This document shows positions 19,159 through 29,217 of a stretch of 64,000 bases of DNA, in pieces. The notes under the pieces were generated by a model, which searched no databases, was not told the origin of the DNA, and saw only the letters and a program-made list of their open reading frames with translations. This DNA comes from an uncultured cyanobacterium. Its GTDB lineage: Bacteria; Cyanobacteriota; Cyanobacteriia; Thermostichales; Thermostichaceae. The stretch is taken from contig CALFBB010000007.1 in NCBI GenBank assembly GCA_937944885.1, positions 1 to 64,000 on the forward strand. Reading direction: 5' to 3'. Position 1 is the stretch's first letter. Every line of letters begins with the position of its first letter. The position numbers and the translations under genes were made by a program.

Positions 19159-19445
19159 ACCGCTAACTGCTCTAAAGAGATCTAAGACATGTATCTATGT
19201 ATGCTTGATCTTAACGCTTGTCTAGGTAAAAACTGGGGAAATCCAGAACAGAAGATACAAAGGCAGATACAGTGTATGTACGTGTTTCTGTTTTCCGCAG
19301 AAGGATCCCTGCAAAGGAGCTAAGAATACTCCGTATCCGGATATGGGCAGGATCCCTTCTCCCTCAAGTGGGCCAGGGCAACGGGATCCCAAAGTAAGGC
19401 TCTGTTGTCTAAGAAACAGCAGCAGTTTGAAAAGACCTCTAGCAG

Positions 19446-19474
19446 AAAACCCAAAGCAGGTAAGTTAGCCTGCT
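19446..19474 (-). terminator. Probable terminator downstream of smpB
   Basis: On the minus strand AGCAGG (19474-19469) pairs with CCTGCT (19460-19455) around an 8-base loop and runs into TTGGGTTTT (19454-19446). It begins 9 bases past the smpB stop. The remaining gap up to 19159 holds no recognisable gene or RNA. Confidence 0.5.
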
Positions 19475-19482
19475 GCCCTCTG

Positions 19483-19965
19483 TTAACGTTCCTTCAGCTC
19501 CCGTTGGATCTCCCGCTGGGTTTGCCGCTCCTTGATGGCTTGGCGTTTGTCGTGTAGCTTTTTGCCGCGGGCCACTCCAAGATGGGCTTTGATCCAGCCG
19601 CGGTTGAGCACCAGTTTCAGGGGAATCACGGTCAGCCCCTTTTGCTCCACCAAGCCCATCATGCGGTTAATCTCTTTGCGGTGTAGCAGCAACTTGCGCC
19701 GCCGGGTGGGATCGTGGTTAAACACTTTGCTAGCGGTGCCGTGGGGGGAAATGTGCAAATTGTGTAGCCAGGCTTCCCCATCCCGAAACAAAGCAAAGGC
19801 ATCCTGCAGGTTGGCCTTCCCCGCGCGGATGGATTTCACCTCCGTCCCGGTCAGTTGGATCCCGGCCTCGTAGGTTTCCAAAATCTCGTACTCAAAGCGG
19901 GCACGGCGGTTATCCACCAGGGTTTTGCCATTGGAAGAAGAATGTACTTCGCGATTGCTGGCCAT
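19483..19965 (-). CDS. smpB: SsrA-binding protein SmpB
   Basis: 160 residues, normal length. SmpB binds tmRNA and brings it to stalled ribosomes for trans-translation. The family markers are [40 protein letters not shown] and HNLHISPHG. The basic tail reads [20 protein letters not shown] and inserts into the mRNA channel. The ssrA gene itself was not found in the window. It lies 115 bases downstream of der on the same strand. Confidence 0.97.
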   Translation of the reverse strand: MASNREVHSSSNGKTLVDNRRARFEYEILETYEAGIQLTGTEVKSIRAGKANLQDAFALFRDGEAWLHNLHISPHGTASKVFNHDPTRRRKLLLHRKEINRMMGLVEQKGLTVIPLKLVLNRGWIKAHLGVARGKKLHDKRQAIKERQTQREIQRELKER

Positions 19966-20080
19966 GGGCTTGGGTTAAGAATAAGAATACGTTTGAGTGG
20001 AGAAAGGGCAGTTACTGGCCGCAGGGTAGGTTGATGTTTAGACAAGTTGATAGAAGGCTTATAAGGCTTTGCCTGTTGGG

Positions 20081-21457
20081 CTAGCGATGGGCCAGGGATC
20101 CCTCTAACTTGCGCGCAGCCCGTTCTACCGAGCGCTCTGATTTGCCCCGCCAGCGAAAACGAATGGGGGTACCGGTAAAGTCCAGGTTTTGCCGAAAATG
20201 CTTTTCCATGAAGCGCCGGTAATTGTCCTTGAACAGATCCGGATCATTGACAAACAACACAAAGGTGGGAGGCCGATCGGCAACTTGGGTGCCGTAGTAG
20301 ATTTTCCCCTGCTTACCTTGGCGATTGGTGGGTGGAGACTGCCAGGAAAGGGCATCTTGGAGCACTTCGTTGACCACCGCGGTGGAGATGCGCTTGCGAT
20401 GGGCGGCGACAACCGTATTCACCTGCTCAAAGATTTTGTGGGTGCGTTGGCCGGTGAGAGCGCTGACAAACAGAAGCGGTGCCCACTCCAGAAAATAAAG
20501 CTTGGTCCGGATGTCCCGGGTGAACTCGTTGAGGGTGTAGGTGTCTTTATCCTCAACAGCATCCCATTTGTTAACCACAATGACACAGGCGCGACCCTCT
20601 GCTTCAATGCGGCTAGCCAGCTTTTGATCCTGCTCTGTGACCCCGTCTAAAGCATCGATCACCAGGAGCACCACATCCGAGCGTTGCATGGCCTTGAAGG
20701 CGCGGTTGATGCTAAAAAACTCTACCCCATACTCCACACGGCTTTTTTTGCGGATACCGGCAGTATCGATCAGGCGGTAAGGTTGCCCTTCCCACTCGAT
20801 CACCGTATCAATGGCATCGCGGGTGGTACCGGCAATGGGGCTGACGATAGCTCGCTCGGATCCCACTAGGCGATTAAGCAAGCTGGATTTGCCCACATTG
20901 GGTCTCCCCACCACTGCAACAGCAATCGGCTCTTGCCCTGAGACCTCCGAAACCGACTCCGGCAGATGAGGCAGCACGGCCTCCAGCAACTCCGCCACCC
21001 CATTACCATGGATGCCGGAACAGGGGATGGGTTCCCCTAGCCCCAGCTCCCAAAAGACAGCAGCCTGGGCCAAGCCCATTTGCCCCGATTCGCACTTGTT
21101 CACCGCCACCACCACCGGCAGAGGCTGTTTGCGCAGCCAACTCGCCACCTCAGCATCGGCAGGGAGCAAGCCTTCCATACCATCCACGACAAAGATCACT
21201 GCTTGGGCTTCTGCAATGGCTGCCATGGCTTGCTGACGGATGTGGGGCAAAAATTCGCTGTCATCCCCAAAAATGAGGCCGCCGGTATCCACCACCCGTA
21301 ACCGGCGACCATTCCACTCCACTTCCTGGTAGAGGCGATCCCGTGTTACCCCAGGCTCGTCATGCACAATAGCCGAACGGGCCCCCGCCATGCGATTGAC
21401 GAGGGTAGATTTGCCCACATTGGGGCGACCCACAATGGCCACAAGGGGTAATGCCAC
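20081..21457 (-). CDS. der: Ribosome-assembly GTPase Der (EngA)
   Basis: 458 residues with the tandem G-domain layout unique to Der. The first G domain has [16 protein letters not shown] and NKCE (the NKxD position reads NKCE, common in domain 1). The second has [20 protein letters not shown] and NKWD. The C-terminal KH-like domain includes [20 protein letters not shown] and [18 protein letters not shown]. Der is essential for maturation of the large ribosomal subunit. The start at 21457 reads [20 protein letters not shown], as expected. Confidence 0.97.
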   Translation of the reverse strand: MALPLVAIVGRPNVGKSTLVNRMAGARSAIVHDEPGVTRDRLYQEVEWNGRRLRVVDTGGLIFGDDSEFLPHIRQQAMAAIAEAQAVIFVVDGMEGLLPADAEVASWLRKQPLPVVVAVNKCESGQMGLAQAAVFWELGLGEPIPCSGIHGNGVAELLEAVLPHLPESVSEVSGQEPIAVAVVGRPNVGKSSLLNRLVGSERAIVSPIAGTTRDAIDTVIEWEGQPYRLIDTAGIRKKSRVEYGVEFFSINRAFKAMQRSDVVLLVIDALDGVTEQDQKLASRIEAEGRACVIVVNKWDAVEDKDTYTLNEFTRDIRTKLYFLEWAPLLFVSALTGQRTHKIFEQVNTVVAAHRKRISTAVVNEVLQDALSWQSPPTNRQGKQGKIYYGTQVADRPPTFVLFVNDPDLFKDNYRRFMEKHFRQNLDFTGTPIRFRWRGKSERSVERAARKLEGSLAHR

Positions 21458-21651
21458 CGTTTAACCTGCTACTTATTTAACCACTTAGGACTTCCTATTG
21501 TAACGGTTTGGGATCTGGGTGGTCCAAACGGGTTCTCCAGAGGATTGCTTTGGGACCAGCTCTGAAGGTAAGTTGAGTAGCTAATTCCATTTACGCCAGC
21601 GTGCCAAGGGCATGGTCAGCCATTGGCTGAACTGGCTTCCCTTTGTCAACC

Positions 21652-22848
21652 ATGAAGCGCGCTCTCATCCCTGCTCAACGGCTCAATAAACTGCCCGCCT
21701 ACGTCTTTGCCCGTCTGGATGAACTCAAAGCCCGTGCCCGTCAGCAGGGATTGGATTTGATTGATTTGGGCATGGGCAACCCGGATGGCCCTACCCCTCA
21801 GCCAGTTGTGGAAGCAGCGCAAGCGGCGATTGCGGATCCGGCCCACCACGGTTACCCACCGTTTGAAGGGACGGCCAGTTTTCGGCAAGCCATCACTGAC
21901 TGGTACCACCGTCGCTATGGGGTGGAACTTGATCCCAATGGGGAGGCGTTGCCCCTTTTGGGATCCAAAGAGGGGCTTACTCATTTGGCTTTGGCCTACG
22001 TGGATCCGGGGGATTTGGTGCTGGTGCCTAGCCCTGCCTACCCGGCTCATTTCCGTGGGCCGATGATTGCGGGTGGCCAGATTTACCCGCTGATCCTGCG
22101 GGCGGAGAAGGGTTGGTTGATGGATCTGGACGAGATCCCGCCGGAGGTGGCCCAGCAGGCGCGGGTGCTCTATTTCAATTACCCCAACAATCCAACGGCT
22201 GCAGTGGCGCCGCGTTCTTTTTTTGAGGCGGTGGTGGAGTTTGCCCATCGCTACGATCTGATTTTGGTGCACGATCTGTGTTATGCGGAGCTAGCCTTTG
22301 ATGGCTATCAGCCAACGAGCCTGCTGCAGATTCCAGGGGCCAAGGAGCTGGCGGTAGAATTTCACACCCTCTCCAAAACCTACAATATGGCCGGCTGGCG
22401 GGTGGGATTTGTGGTGGGTAATCGCCAAATTATCCAAAGTCTGCGTACCCTAAAAACCAACCTCGACTACGGGATCTTTGGGGCGATTCAGAAAGCAGCC
22501 GAGACTGCCCTGCGCCTACCTGATAGCTACCTGCATCAGGTACAGGAGCGCTACCGCACCCGCCGTGATTATTTGATGGGTCGATTGGCGGAGTTGGGTT
22601 GGTGTCTCTCTCCTACCCAAGCGACTATGTATCTCTGGATCCCCACCCCCCGCACCGCCAATGGCGCAGCTGAAGGCTCCACTGAGTTTGCCCTGCGGGT
22701 TTTGGAATCGACAGGGGTGGTGGTTACTCCTGGCAATGCTTTTGGAGAAGGCGGGGAAGGTTATGTCCGTATTAGCTTGATTGCCGATTGTGAACGTATG
22801 GGGCAGGCGATGGATCGCTGGCGGGAAGCCGGGATCCGCTATAGCTAG
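21652..22848 (+). CDS. AlaC-like class I/II aminotransferase
   Basis: 398 residues from the ATG at 21652. PLP-dependent fold type I enzyme. The start LNKLPAYVFARLDELKARAR followed by IDLGMGNPDGPTP closely follows E. coli AlaC (glutamate-pyruvate aminotransferase). YFNYPNNPTAAVAP and VHDLCYAELAFDG are family motifs, and the catalytic lysine sits in FHTLSKTYNMAGWRVGF. Cyanobacterial members are variously annotated as alanine, aspartate or LL-diaminopimelate aminotransferases. The AlaC resemblance favours alanine/pyruvate, but the substrate cannot be settled from sequence. It is preceded by a 194-base gap from divergent der. Confidence 0.85.
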   Translation: MKRALIPAQRLNKLPAYVFARLDELKARARQQGLDLIDLGMGNPDGPTPQPVVEAAQAAIADPAHHGYPPFEGTASFRQAITDWYHRRYGVELDPNGEALPLLGSKEGLTHLALAYVDPGDLVLVPSPAYPAHFRGPMIAGGQIYPLILRAEKGWLMDLDEIPPEVAQQARVLYFNYPNNPTAAVAPRSFFEAVVEFAHRYDLILVHDLCYAELAFDGYQPTSLLQIPGAKELAVEFHTLSKTYNMAGWRVGFVVGNRQIIQSLRTLKTNLDYGIFGAIQKAAETALRLPDSYLHQVQERYRTRRDYLMGRLAELGWCLSPTQATMYLWIPTPRTANGAAEGSTEFALRVLESTGVVVTPGNAFGEGGEGYVRISLIADCERMGQAMDRWREAGIRYS

Positions 22849-23126
22849 AGGACAATACAAGGGATCCCGGCAGCAATGAGCAGCAATAGCTCGATTCAGG
22901 CAGGTTAGCTGACCACCACAACTGGCTTGCCTGCGGGAGATCCAGGGGTGATCTTTGGGGTACCAACTCCGCTTGCAGCATCCGGTTGGTATCCTGTTGC
23001 AAGGATGCACTCCTGCCGTAGGCACTTCCTATTCGCTACGGTGTGGGGGAAAGGAGCTGAAGCCAAGTCCAATCAATCAATTCAATAGGCTTTTGCCTCA
23101 CCCGCCCACTGGGTGCCCGTGGAGCT
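22849..23126. other. Gap between convergent genes, nothing recognised
   Basis: About 280 bases separate two converging genes. I see no protein-like frame independent of the neighbours, no tRNA and no strong terminator with a T tract. Confidence 0.5.
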
Positions 23127-24359
23127 CTAGGCATCTTGCCTAGCAAGAGCAGTCAAAACGGCCTCTAGAGCTAAGCGTCCATGGCAGAGGTGGGTTCCCC
23201 CCTGCAAATAGACGGTGTAGGGAGACCGCATCGGTCCATCGGCAGACAATTCAGCACTGCTGCCAGCAATAAAAGTGCCCGCTGCCATTACCACTGGATC
23301 CTCATAACCGGGCATCACTTCCGGAACGGGGGTGAGGTAAGCTTCAACCGGAGAACTTTTTTGGATGGCACGGCAAAAGGCCTGCAGCCGCTCTGGGGAT
23401 CCCAGTTGAATGGCCTGAATGATATCGGTGCGGGGAGACTGCGGCAACGGAGAAACAGGATATCCCAAGTCCTGAAACACCTGTGCAGCCAGATGGGCAA
23501 TCTTGACTGCTTCGGCCACCATCTGCGGAGCCAAAAAGAGACCCTGAAAGAGCAATCGATTTTGATCCAAGGTTGCCCCCCCTTGAGAGCCAATGCCTGG
23601 AGCCGTTAGCCGACAAGCCGCTTGCTCCACCCATTTTGCCCGTCCGGCCACATATCCTCCAGTAGGCACAATCGTGCCCCCTGGGTTTTTGATTAGGGAG
23701 CCGGCTATCAAATCGGCACCCACATGGGTTGGCTCTTGGGATTCCACAAATTCGCCGTAGCAGTTGTCCACAAAAACCACCACCTCCGGGTTTTGGGCCT
23801 TGACGATCTGGATCATCTCGGCAATCTGGGCAATGGAGAAACTGGGCCGCCAAGCGTAGCCACAGGAGCGCTGAATATGCACCAGACGGGTTTGGGGCTT
23901 AAGAGCTGTTTTCAGACTCTGCCAATCTATAGATCCGTCCAGCAAATCCAATTGCCGATAGGTAATGCCAAAGTCCCGCAGGGATCCCTGCCCTGAGCCC
24001 CGCAAGCCGATGACTTCTTCGAGGGTGTCGTAAGGGGAGCCGGTAATGGCCAGCATTTCATCTCCCGGACGCAGCACTCCAAACAAAGCACAGGCAATCG
24101 CATGGGTACCGGACACCATCTGCAGGCGCACCGCCGCCGCTTCACAACCCATTACCTGAGCAAACACCCGATCCAACACTTGCCGCCCCAGATCATCATG
24201 CCCATAGCCGGAAACCCCGGCAAAATGATGGGATCCCACCTGTTGCTCGCGAAAGGCCGCCAAAACCCGCGCCAGGTTCTGCTGCAAGATCTCCTCAATT
24301 GCCTGGAAGCGCTCCTGCACAGCTGCTTCCGCCTTGTGCAAATGCTCTACCAGATTCAC
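23127..24359 (-). CDS. Methionine gamma-lyase family protein (aluminium-resistance/YnbB type)
   Basis: 410 residues from a GTG at 24359. This start is preferred over an ATG at 24404 because GGAGGG lies 6 bases upstream of it and family members begin N(x)LxxAExAVxxxFxxIE, matching VNLVEHLHKAEAAVQERFQA. It is a fold type I PLP protein. Segments include GVSGYGHDDLGRQVLDRVFA, RLQMVSGTHAIACALFGVLR and VVVFVDNCYGEFVE. GADLIAGSLIKNPGGTI carries the PLP lysine. This family, named from aluminium resistance in Arthrobacter, is widely annotated as a cystathionine/methionine gamma-lyase relative, but its physiological reaction is not established. No metE/metB-type neighbour is present. Confidence 0.88.
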   Translation of the reverse strand: MNLVEHLHKAEAAVQERFQAIEEILQQNLARVLAAFREQQVGSHHFAGVSGYGHDDLGRQVLDRVFAQVMGCEAAAVRLQMVSGTHAIACALFGVLRPGDEMLAITGSPYDTLEEVIGLRGSGQGSLRDFGITYRQLDLLDGSIDWQSLKTALKPQTRLVHIQRSCGYAWRPSFSIAQIAEMIQIVKAQNPEVVVFVDNCYGEFVESQEPTHVGADLIAGSLIKNPGGTIVPTGGYVAGRAKWVEQAACRLTAPGIGSQGGATLDQNRLLFQGLFLAPQMVAEAVKIAHLAAQVFQDLGYPVSPLPQSPRTDIIQAIQLGSPERLQAFCRAIQKSSPVEAYLTPVPEVMPGYEDPVVMAAGTFIAGSSAELSADGPMRSPYTVYLQGGTHLCHGRLALEAVLTALARQDA

Positions 24360-24555
24360 AGGATCCCTCCAAGAAACAGTGGCAATTGGCTCAAACAGAG
24401 CCAACTTTCAAAGATAACATTTTGGCTAACCGCAAGCGGACAGAAACCAGACCAAACAGACTTCCCCACCTCAGGGACAACGTCTAGAACTCCCCCAGGC
24501 GACAAACAATTAACAAAAACCTTAATTTAACTCAACATCCCTCTGTCTTTTCGGC

Positions 24556-25102
24556 AGGAGCATATAGGAGCATACCAGTGGGTATTGTATAATGAACAAA
24601 AGGCTAGGAAAGAGGTGCAGAACTCAGGTGTAAGTTAGTAGATAGATTTCCCCAGTTGAAAAGTCAACTTACCAAATCAAGTTGCCAAATCAAAAGAGAG
24701 CACACTCCAAGACAAGACTGGAAAGAAATAGTCTGTTCCTGTTCTGGTGCCAACTTAACTTTTTCTTTTGGTAAATCCACCCCCGGTTACTGACTTTTAT
24801 TGCTCTCGTTTCTTTTGGGCAGGGGGATCCGTAGCAATTCAGGGACTTGTAAAAGTTAAGACAGCCTAAAGTTATGCTTAACCTCAGCTAGGGATCCGGA
24901 GAAGTGATGTTAATTTAGACTTAACCTCAGAAGTTAGCGCCCCTACAAAGGCTGATCTGATTGTTACACGACCCTACTTTTCGCAAGTTGCTGAAGCTGA
25001 AATAGTTTATGAGCTGCGGGTCGTTCTTAAGAAACAGAGGGATCCTTTGACAGGGTTGGGTGCTAGCTCAGGTGTAAACCGACAATGACTGGGAGAGTCC
25101 CC
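24556..25102 (+). promoter_or_regulatory. Long AT-rich leader/regulatory region upstream of lrtA
   Basis: About 700 non-coding bases separate the divergent upstream gene from lrtA. A consensus TATAAT lies at 24588-24593, which would give an mRNA leader of roughly 500 bases, though no good -35 accompanies it. CTTAACCTCAG occurs at 24877-24887 and at 24920-24930. Each copy is preceded 11 bases earlier by a weaker related octamer (CTAAAGTT, GTTAATTT), as in cyanobacterial PHO boxes. CTCAGGTGTAA also occurs twice, near 24625 and 25070. AGGAGCATAT/AGGAGCATAC is a 10-bp tandem duplication at 24556-24575. Long leaders affecting light/dark mRNA stability are known for lrtA in Synechococcus PCC 7002. 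Confidence 0.4.
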
Positions 25103-25717
25103 ATGACTAAGCTTGTGATCCAAGGGAAAAACGTCGATATTACTGACTCCATCCGGAGCTACGTTCAAGAAAAAATCGACCGTGCCATTAGCCATTTTGC
25201 CCAGATCACCAGTGAAGTTGATGTCAACTTATCTGTAGCTCGCAACCCCCGCATCAGTGCCGGCCAATCTGCCGAAGTCACTCTCTATGCCAATGGCACT
25301 GTGATCCGGGCGGAAGAAAGCAGCGAAAACCTTTATGCCAGCATTGACCGAGTTGCTGACAAGCTAGCCCGCAAGTTGCGCAAGTACAAAGAGCGCAACG
25401 GTGTGCACCGCACCCGCCATTCTCCCAAAACCTCCCTAGTGGTTGCCCAACAGCCGGTCTCTGACCCCATCAATACGGAGCGGCAACCGGAATTGCCACC
25501 AGAAGTGGTGCGCACCAAGTACTTCGCTATGCCTCCGATGACTGTTCAGGAAGCCCTACATCAGTTGGAGTTGGTGGATCACGACTTCTTTGTCTTCCGC
25601 AACAGTGAGAATGACGAGATCAACGTCATCTATGTGCGTAACCACGGTGGCTATGGCCTGATTCGTCCCCACCCCACTGTTCCTGCTATGGCCAATGAAG
25701 TGAAGCATGCCTCCTGA
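25103..25717 (+). CDS. lrtA: Long-form ribosome hibernation factor LrtA (HPF)
   Basis: 204 residues from the ATG at 25103, where [20 protein letters not shown] matches the family start; an ATG six codons earlier is also in frame. The N-terminal HPF/RaiA domain (about 1-110) binds the small subunit near the decoding centre and blocks tRNA/mRNA sites. A linker (about 110-145) leads to the C-terminal dimerisation domain ([34 protein letters not shown]-like) that joins two ribosomes into 100S particles. LrtA is 'light-repressed': its transcript accumulates in the dark. Its last 11 bases overlap the start of ureF. Confidence 0.93.
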   Translation: MTKLVIQGKNVDITDSIRSYVQEKIDRAISHFAQITSEVDVNLSVARNPRISAGQSAEVTLYANGTVIRAEESSENLYASIDRVADKLARKLRKYKERNGVHRTRHSPKTSLVVAQQPVSDPINTERQPELPPEVVRTKYFAMPPMTVQEALHQLELVDHDFFVFRNSENDEINVIYVRNHGGYGLIRPHPTVPAMANEVKHAS

Positions 25718-26399
25718 CTCTGCTTTTTTTAGAGCTGGTGGCACTTTCTACCTGCTGCTGCAACTCACCGATTCTGCCCTGCCGATCGGTGCCTATTCCC
25801 ACTCTTGGGGACTGGAAGCTGCTGTGCAAGCAGGGCGTCTCCGCAGTCGGGCTGCGGTGCAGCAGTATCTCTTGGGGGTTTTGCATCTGAGCCTAGCCCC
25901 CTGCGAAGGGAAAGCCTGTGGTCTGGCTTATTTGCGGGCTCAGCAGGGATCCCCAACCGAATTAAGGGATGTGCAAGCCCAACTGGAGGCCATGCGCTGG
26001 GCTGCGGAACCCCGACAGGCCAGCTTGGATCTGGGTAAACGCTTGGCCCAATTGGCGGAGCGCACCTGGGGGATCCCACCTCCTACCCCTGCTGGGCTAC
26101 ACCATTGCTTGGTGTTCGGCTGGGTTTGTGCTGCCGCCAACCTTACGCTGGAGGATACCCTGCGAGCCTATTTGTTTTCTGCTCTGTCGGGATGGGTCTC
26201 TGCGGCGGTGCGTTTGGTGCCTCTGGGTCACAGTGATGGACAGGCCCTGCTGGCTAGCCTTTATGAACCGATTGAGCAGGTGCTGCAACAGGAGATCCTG
26301 CCGAACCTCGATCCCCCTCTATTGAGCAACTTCGCCCCCTTGCAGGAGCGAGACTGCCAAGTTCACCAGCGGTTGTATTCCCGCTTGTTTCAATCTTGA
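25707..26399 (+). CDS. ureF: Urease accessory protein UreF
   Basis: 230 residues, the normal length. UreF, with UreD/UreH and UreG, loads nickel into apo-urease. Markers are [20 protein letters not shown] near the start, [15 protein letters not shown] in the middle, and [23 protein letters not shown] near the C-terminus. The gene starts inside the end of lrtA (25707 versus the stop at 25717), which suggests translational coupling. No ureA, ureB, ureC, ureD, ureE or ureG is present in the window. Scattered urease genes are known in cyanobacteria, so this is not by itself evidence of loss. Confidence 0.93.
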   Translation: MPPDSAFFRAGGTFYLLLQLTDSALPIGAYSHSWGLEAAVQAGRLRSRAAVQQYLLGVLHLSLAPCEGKACGLAYLRAQQGSPTELRDVQAQLEAMRWAAEPRQASLDLGKRLAQLAERTWGIPPPTPAGLHHCLVFGWVCAAANLTLEDTLRAYLFSALSGWVSAAVRLVPLGHSDGQALLASLYEPIEQVLQQEILPNLDPPLLSNFAPLQERDCQVHQRLYSRLFQS

Positions 26400-26448
26400 G
26401 GCAAGGTGAGGGATCCCTTGGTAAAACCTCAGAAGGCAAGCCAGTTAA

Positions 26449-26463
26449 CCAAGTGGTACTTGG
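26449..26463. terminator. Small hairpin between convergent ureF and gltA
   Basis: CCAAGT (26449-26454) pairs with ACTTGG (26458-26463) around GGT, about 50 bases after ureF and 30 bases before the gltA stop. There is no strong T tract on either strand, so a bidirectional terminator role is tentative. Confidence 0.35.
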
Positions 26464-26493
26464 GCAAAAGTCGGTGTGGGCAGGGCAATAGCT

Positions 26494-27630
26494 TTACCCA
26501 CGCTCCGCCAGAGGGACATAGCGTTGTTGGCGCTCACCTGTGTAAACCTGGGTTGGTCGGAAGAGTCGATTATCGGATAGCTGCTCCCGCCAATGGGCCA
26601 GCCAGCCAGCTGCACGAGCAATGGCGAATACCGGTGTAAACAAATCTTCCGGGATCCCCAATTTGGCGTAGACTAAGCCGGAGTAGAAATCCACATTCGG
26701 GTAAATCCCTTTTGGCCCCAGCAGCTCCTCACAGACCCGCTCAACTTCTAAAGCGATATCGTAGTACTTATCGTGGCCGTAGCGCTCAAACAGCTCTTCT
26801 GCTAGCCTCTGCAAAATGGTTGCCCGTGGATCCTTCACCTTGTAGACGCGGTGCCCCATGCCCATAATCCGCTGCTTTTTGGCCAGCTTATCCTCAATGA
26901 AAGCACGCACATTTTCCACCGAGCCGATCTGCCGTAACAGCATCATCACCTGTTGGTTAGCTCCCCCGTGCAATAGCCCCGAAAGAGTACCTACCGCCGT
27001 CGCCAAGCTGCTATAGGGGTTGGCCAGCGTTGAGGCACTCACCAAGAGGGCAAATGTAGAAGCATTGACAGTGTGCTCGGCGTGCAAAATCAGGCAGGTA
27101 TCGAAAATGCGGGCCAGCCAAGGATCCGGCTTTTTGCCCGAGAGCATGTAGAGAAAATTGGCCGCGTGATCCAAGCTATCATCCGGGGGAATGGGGTCAT
27201 TACCCTGCCGCATTTGATGGAACATGGCCACCATTGTCGGCAGCTTGGAGAGCAAACGGGTGACGGTACCAAACACATAGTTGGGATCCACCTCTTGGAG
27301 CGGATAAAACAAACCTAAGCCTGCTACACAAGTTTGCAGCGCATCCATCGGGTGGCCGGAGTCGGGAAACGATTTGATCATGTCACGGATGCGGTATTTC
27401 ACCCGCCGATGTCCCCGGATGGCTTGCTCAAAATTGTGCAGCTCCGACTGGGTGGGCAGCTCCCCAAAGATGAGCAGGTAGGCGGTCTCCAAAAAGGTGC
27501 TGTGGGCAGTCAACTCCTCAATGGGAATACCACGGTATTCCAGGATCCCTGCTTGGCCGTCCACAAAGCTGATGTTAGAGCGTGTGGCCGGCACGCCCTC
27601 TAATCCTGGTTTGTATTCCCCATCGGCCAT
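26494..27630 (-). CDS. gltA: Citrate synthase
   Basis: 378 residues, the size of the short bacterial/archaeal-type citrate synthases used in cyanobacteria. It condenses acetyl-CoA and oxaloacetate. The start region ATRSNISFVDGQAGILEYRG IPIEELT is typical. Catalytic elements include the His in AEHTVNASTFA, the HGGANQQVM loop, GMGHRVYKVKDPRA and the late Asp in PNVDFYSGLVYAKLGIP. In cyanobacteria the enzyme mainly feeds 2-oxoglutarate to nitrogen assimilation. It stands alone, divergent from the binding lipoprotein downstream in coordinates. Confidence 0.96.
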   Translation of the reverse strand: MADGEYKPGLEGVPATRSNISFVDGQAGILEYRGIPIEELTAHSTFLETAYLLIFGELPTQSELHNFEQAIRGHRRVKYRIRDMIKSFPDSGHPMDALQTCVAGLGLFYPLQEVDPNYVFGTVTRLLSKLPTMVAMFHQMRQGNDPIPPDDSLDHAANFLYMLSGKKPDPWLARIFDTCLILHAEHTVNASTFALLVSASTLANPYSSLATAVGTLSGLLHGGANQQVMMLLRQIGSVENVRAFIEDKLAKKQRIMGMGHRVYKVKDPRATILQRLAEELFERYGHDKYYDIALEVERVCEELLGPKGIYPNVDFYSGLVYAKLGIPEDLFTPVFAIARAAGWLAHWREQLSDNRLFRPTQVYTGERQQRYVPLAERG

Positions 27631-27867
27631 ACTCTACTCCCGAGAGAATAGTGATACTGGAGAGACAGTCTAGCTTGAAGATGCCCGAACTCATATCTCT
27701 TGAGCGTATTCAGCAGCACCGACCTCGGTGCAGTCAAGTAGATGAGCAGATTTGGATTTCATTGGATCTCTAATGACCCAGTCACGATACCCCTAAGCAG
27801 ACGAAACTTTGTGTCAGCATAGGGATCCCCATACAGCTTTTCACCCTCAACCCTTCCAGTGTACTCG

Positions 27868-29175
27868 ATGTCTTCCTCTGGCTTTACTTCTAGAATTTCC
27901 CGCCGTGCTCTGCTCAAGTGGGCTGCCCTAACAGGGGGATCCGCCCTCTTGGGCTCCTGTGCTGCCCTAGAACAGCTGCCTGTTGGTAGCAAAAGACCCA
28001 CCCTCAACCTGTTTACCGGCTCGGATCGCTTTGGCCCTGCCCTCCAGAAGATTGTCCCCCAGTTTGAAGCTGCCAGTGGCATTCGCATTGTCGTCACCAT
28101 TAATGGCTATCCAGAACTCTACCAACGGGCCATTTCCGACTTTGTCGGCGGCACTGCCCAAGCGGATCTCTACACGGTGGATATTGTTTGGACCGGGGAA
28201 TGGGCAGAGAACAACTACCTGCTGGATTTAACCGATCGCCTGGATGCCCTTCGCTCAGAATTGGAATTGGAAGATGTTCTGCCCGTGATGTGGAAACTGG
28301 GGCAATGGCAGGATCGGCAATATGCTTTTCCCCTATCAGGCTATGCCGGCATGCTCAACTACAATCGCTCTGCCTTAGCTAGAGTGGGCTACCCAGAGGG
28401 GCCGCAAACCTTAGCAGAATTGCGAGAAGCTGCCGAAGCCCTGACTGGCGCAGAGGTGTACGGCATTGCCATCAACGGTGCACGGGGAGCACCTGTTGCC
28501 CAAGATTGGATGTATTACATGCTGGCCCATGGAGGTAGCCTGCTGGATGAGAAGGGCCAACCCAACATCGACAGTGACATCAACATCGCCTCTTTGCAGT
28601 ACTTCCGGGATCTGTTTCGTTTTACCCCACCAGGAGCCGTTTCCTACGCCTGGCCGGAACGGGAACAGGCCTTTAACGAAGGGCGGGCAATGATGCAAAT
28701 GGCCTGGTCAACGGGGCTACGGGACAAGCTCAACCCCAAGATCTCTGCCATTGCTGGTGAACTGGGCATCACAGGGCTGCCCTTGGCCGAGGGGGTAAGT
28801 CCGAAATATCCCTTCGGGGGCTGGGGCTTAGGGATTAACCGCAACTCTGCCCATATCGAGCCGGCTTGGGAGTTTATTCGCTGGTTGGCACAGCCGCAGA
28901 TCCAAAAAGAGTTGGTCCGTCTGGGGGCTGAGCCCATTCGCCGCAGCTTGCTTACCGATCCAGAACTGTTGACGGAGTTGCCCTACTTGGCTCAGGTCTT
29001 GCCTTCTTTGGAGCGGGGAGATGGAGACTTTCGCCCACGGGTGCCCCAGTATCCGCGCTTGCAAGATGCCCTAGGTCTGGCGGTGAATCAGGTGATCACA
29101 GATCAACTGCAGCCGGATGTAGCCTTGCACCAAGTGCAAGCTGAAATGCAGCCTTTTTTTCAGGCCGGATCCTAG
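27868..29175 (+). CDS. Extracellular sugar-type ABC transporter binding lipoprotein
   Basis: 435 residues from the ATG at 27868. The N-terminus ISRRALLKWAALTGGSALLG is followed by SCAAL, combining a twin-arginine-like RR and a lipobox (LLGSC). The mature protein has the family-1 solute-binding fold: TLNLFTGSDRFGPALQKIVP, QFEAASGIRI, GTAQADLYTVDIVWTGEWAE and SGYAGMLNYNRSALARVGYP. Later comes GGWGLGINRNSAHIEPAWEF, the segment that normally contacts the sugar lid. Relatives bind trehalose, maltose or sucrose. No MalF/MalG/MalK-like genes are adjacent, so the permease is unlinked. Confidence 0.9.
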   Translation: MSSSGFTSRISRRALLKWAALTGGSALLGSCAALEQLPVGSKRPTLNLFTGSDRFGPALQKIVPQFEAASGIRIVVTINGYPELYQRAISDFVGGTAQADLYTVDIVWTGEWAENNYLLDLTDRLDALRSELELEDVLPVMWKLGQWQDRQYAFPLSGYAGMLNYNRSALARVGYPEGPQTLAELREAAEALTGAEVYGIAINGARGAPVAQDWMYYMLAHGGSLLDEKGQPNIDSDINIASLQYFRDLFRFTPPGAVSYAWPEREQAFNEGRAMMQMAWSTGLRDKLNPKISAIAGELGITGLPLAEGVSPKYPFGGWGLGINRNSAHIEPAWEFIRWLAQPQIQKELVRLGAEPIRRSLLTDPELLTELPYLAQVLPSLERGDGDFRPRVPQYPRLQDALGLAVNQVITDQLQPDVALHQVQAEMQPFFQAGS

Positions 29176-29190
29176 TTGATGGGGATCCTA

Positions 29191-29212
29191 CTGAAATCCG
29201 TCTGAAATCCGT
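29191..29212. repeat. 11-bp exact tandem duplication
   Basis: CTGAAATCCGT occurs at 29191-29201 and again at 29202-29212, immediately after the binding lipoprotein gene. Confidence 0.95.
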
Positions 29213-29217
29213 TGCAG

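Noticed and set aside
22849-23126. Small minus-strand frame before the methionine-gamma-lyase-family gene end
   Set aside because: It runs partly antisense to the aminotransferase and has low-complexity composition with no ribosome-binding site.
27759-27867. Minus-strand reading GEKLYGDPYADTKFRLLR in the gap before the binding lipoprotein
   Set aside because: It looks protein-like, but the frame mostly runs antisense through the lipoprotein signal region and has no start or family match outside it.
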